This document shows positions 50,710 to 51,408 of a stretch of 51,408 nt of DNA, in pieces. Under the pieces are notes generated by a model, which was given only the letters and a program-made list of their open reading frames with translations, was not told the origin of the DNA and made no database searches. This stretch comes from Flavonifractor sp963557075 (GTDB lineage: Bacteria; Bacillota; Clostridia; Oscillospirales; Oscillospiraceae). Within the stretch, counting starts at the first letter, position 1; every line of letters starts with the position of its first letter. Both the position numbers and the translations under genes were made by a program. The stretch covers positions 1 to 51,408 of the forward strand of contig CAUWDA010000014.1 in the NCBI GenBank assembly GCA_963557075.1, read 5' to 3'.

Positions 50710-51150
50710 TTACCCTGATATCACTTCGCTGCGCAGGACCCCGTCCACCTTCAGCAGCTGTTCCTGAAGCTCCTCCATGGGGATCTGGAGACCGGAAGTC
50801 TCCGCTCCGATGGTGACCGCCGCGCAGCCGCTGACCGGAATGGCCTGGTTGATGGTGAGGATGTTGCCGCCGGTGGTGGCAAAGACATTCAGAACGCCGG
50901 AGAGGATACCGGGCTCATCCTTGAGCATGATCTGAAAGGTGACGATCCGGCCATGCAGCATGTCGTTGAAGGGGCGGATAGCGTCCTTATATTTATAAAA
51001 GGCGCTGCGGCTGATGCCCACCCGGCGCACCGCCTGGCTGACCGCCCCGGCCTCACCGGTCTCCAGCAGCCGCTTGGCTTCGGCGACCTTTAAATAGACC
51101 TCCGGAAGCGCACTGGCGTCCACAATGAAGTAGCCTGGTGCCTTACCCAT
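50710..51150 (-). CDS. ACT domain protein (UPF0735 / PheB-like)
   Basis: A 146-residue protein. The N-terminal half has a helix-turn-helix-like segment (AVRRVGISRSAFYKYKD, about 45-61). The C-terminal half is an ACT domain (about 70-143, FQIMLKDEPGILSGVLNVF) that binds amino acids. The family is usually next to hom in Firmicutes and is thought to regulate amino-acid genes. I chose the ATG at 51150 (GGAGGAG nine bases upstream), which gives the normal family length; a longer frame would run past the promoter at 51207. Confidence 0.88.
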   Translation of the reverse strand: MGKAPGYFIVDASALPEVYLKVAEAKRLLETGEAGAVSQAVRRVGISRSAFYKYKDAIRPFNDMLHGRIVTFQIMLKDEPGILSGVLNVFATTGGNILTINQAIPVSGCAAVTIGAETSGLQIPMEELQEQLLKVDGVLRSEVISG

Positions 51151-51206
51151 GCTATGAAACTCCTCCTGTCCTTGATAGAAAATCACTTGTTTTTCTGTTG
51201 TGGTCC

Positions 51207-51235
51207 ATTTTAGCACAATGAAGTTCAGCCTGCAA
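51207..51235 (-). promoter_or_regulatory. Promoter of the ACT-hom-lysC operon
   Basis: Minus strand: -35 TTGCAG at 51230-51235, 17-base spacer, -10 TAAAAT at 51207-51212. Confidence 0.65.
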
Positions 51236-51345
51236 GGGTGAACTGACGCATAAGTGCTGATTTCTGCCGGATATATATACCGGTTTTTCGTCAAATTATA
51301 CATATCGTGGAGCGGTTTATCCGCAAACAGAAACCGGGAAGTGTT

Positions 51346-51376
51346 TTGACAAACACTGCATCTGGTAAGCTAAAAG
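51346..51376 (+). promoter_or_regulatory. Possible plus-strand promoter near the right edge
   Basis: A perfect -35 TTGACA (51346-51351) with a poor -10 (TAAAAG at 51371-51376, 19-base spacer). It would start a transcript with the hairpin at 51374-51408. Confidence 0.25.
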
Positions 51377-51408
51377 TAGACACTCACAAAGCGGGTGAGT
51401 GTCTACTT
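51374..51408. repeat. Perfect 14-bp hairpin at the window end
   Basis: Arms 51374-51387 and 51395-51408, loop of seven bases. The window stops here, so whether a T run follows is unknown. It could be a terminator of a gene to the right, an RNA leader, or an element end. Confidence 0.55.

Overview
The window looks like chromosome from a GC-rich anaerobic Clostridia member, most likely Oscillospiraceae (Flavonifractor / Lawsonibacter-like). This rests on protein families and gene order, not on a marker-gene match. Supporting signs are the Firmicutes genes yvcK-rapZ-whiA, ireB, clpC and a HPr with both His15 and Ser46; the clostridial 2-hydroxyacyl-CoA dehydratase activator pair; a 56-residue 2[4Fe-4S] ferredoxin; DUF4330 next to CsaB; strong AGGAGG ribosome sites; and frequent GTG/TTG starts. 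No rRNA, tRNA, CRISPR or prophage was seen.

Layout. 1-4.9 kb: a CofE-like ligase, a LysR regulator facing a 46-codon gene, an envelope operon (VTT protein, YhhN, Lit) and a 27-codon peptide unit. 5-7.6 kb: a znuACB-type metal ABC operon with a palindrome over its promoter. 7.6-8.2 kb: a non-coding stretch with three DnaA-box-like sites. 8.2-10 kb: DUF362 ferredoxin protein and deoC. 10.1-13.5 kb: fruK-ptsH-ptsI (general PTS enzymes with 1-phosphofructokinase) and a small membrane protein. 13.6-19 kb: HAD phosphatase, dgt, dnaG, rpoD, with a duplicated dgt tail. 19-24.2 kb: envelope polymer genes (glycosyltransferase, GT4-CsaB fusion, DUF4330, PAP2) and a GNAT. 24.3-34.4 kb: ireB, cls, dnaE, then murB-rapZ-yvcK-whiA and a GH25 lysozyme. 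34.5-35.5 kb: a complete insertion sequence. 35.6-37.2 kb: brnQ and ferredoxin. 37.4-41.6 kb: clpC and malQ. 41.6-46.4 kb: a hairpin cluster, then a two-gene dehydratase-activator-like system. 46.5-51.4 kb: a MATE transporter, a MITE-like element, and ACT protein-hom-lysC (aspartate-family amino acids).

How the genes work together. Most are core genes: replication and transcription (dnaE, dnaG, rpoD), cell-wall precursors and their control (murB, yvcK, rapZ, whiA, ireB), envelope lipids and polymers (Lit, YhhN, VTT, cls, CsaB fusion), carbon uptake and signalling (PTS), metal uptake and amino-acid synthesis. The accessory interest is between genes. Three 3' ends or terminators (dgt, malQ, brnQ) carry a direct duplication flanking inserted DNA. 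In two the insert is a short cluster of hairpins; in the third it is a 1050-bp IS with 25-bp target duplications. Two very small, well-framed transcription units (46 and 27 codons) are the best candidates for undescribed genes.
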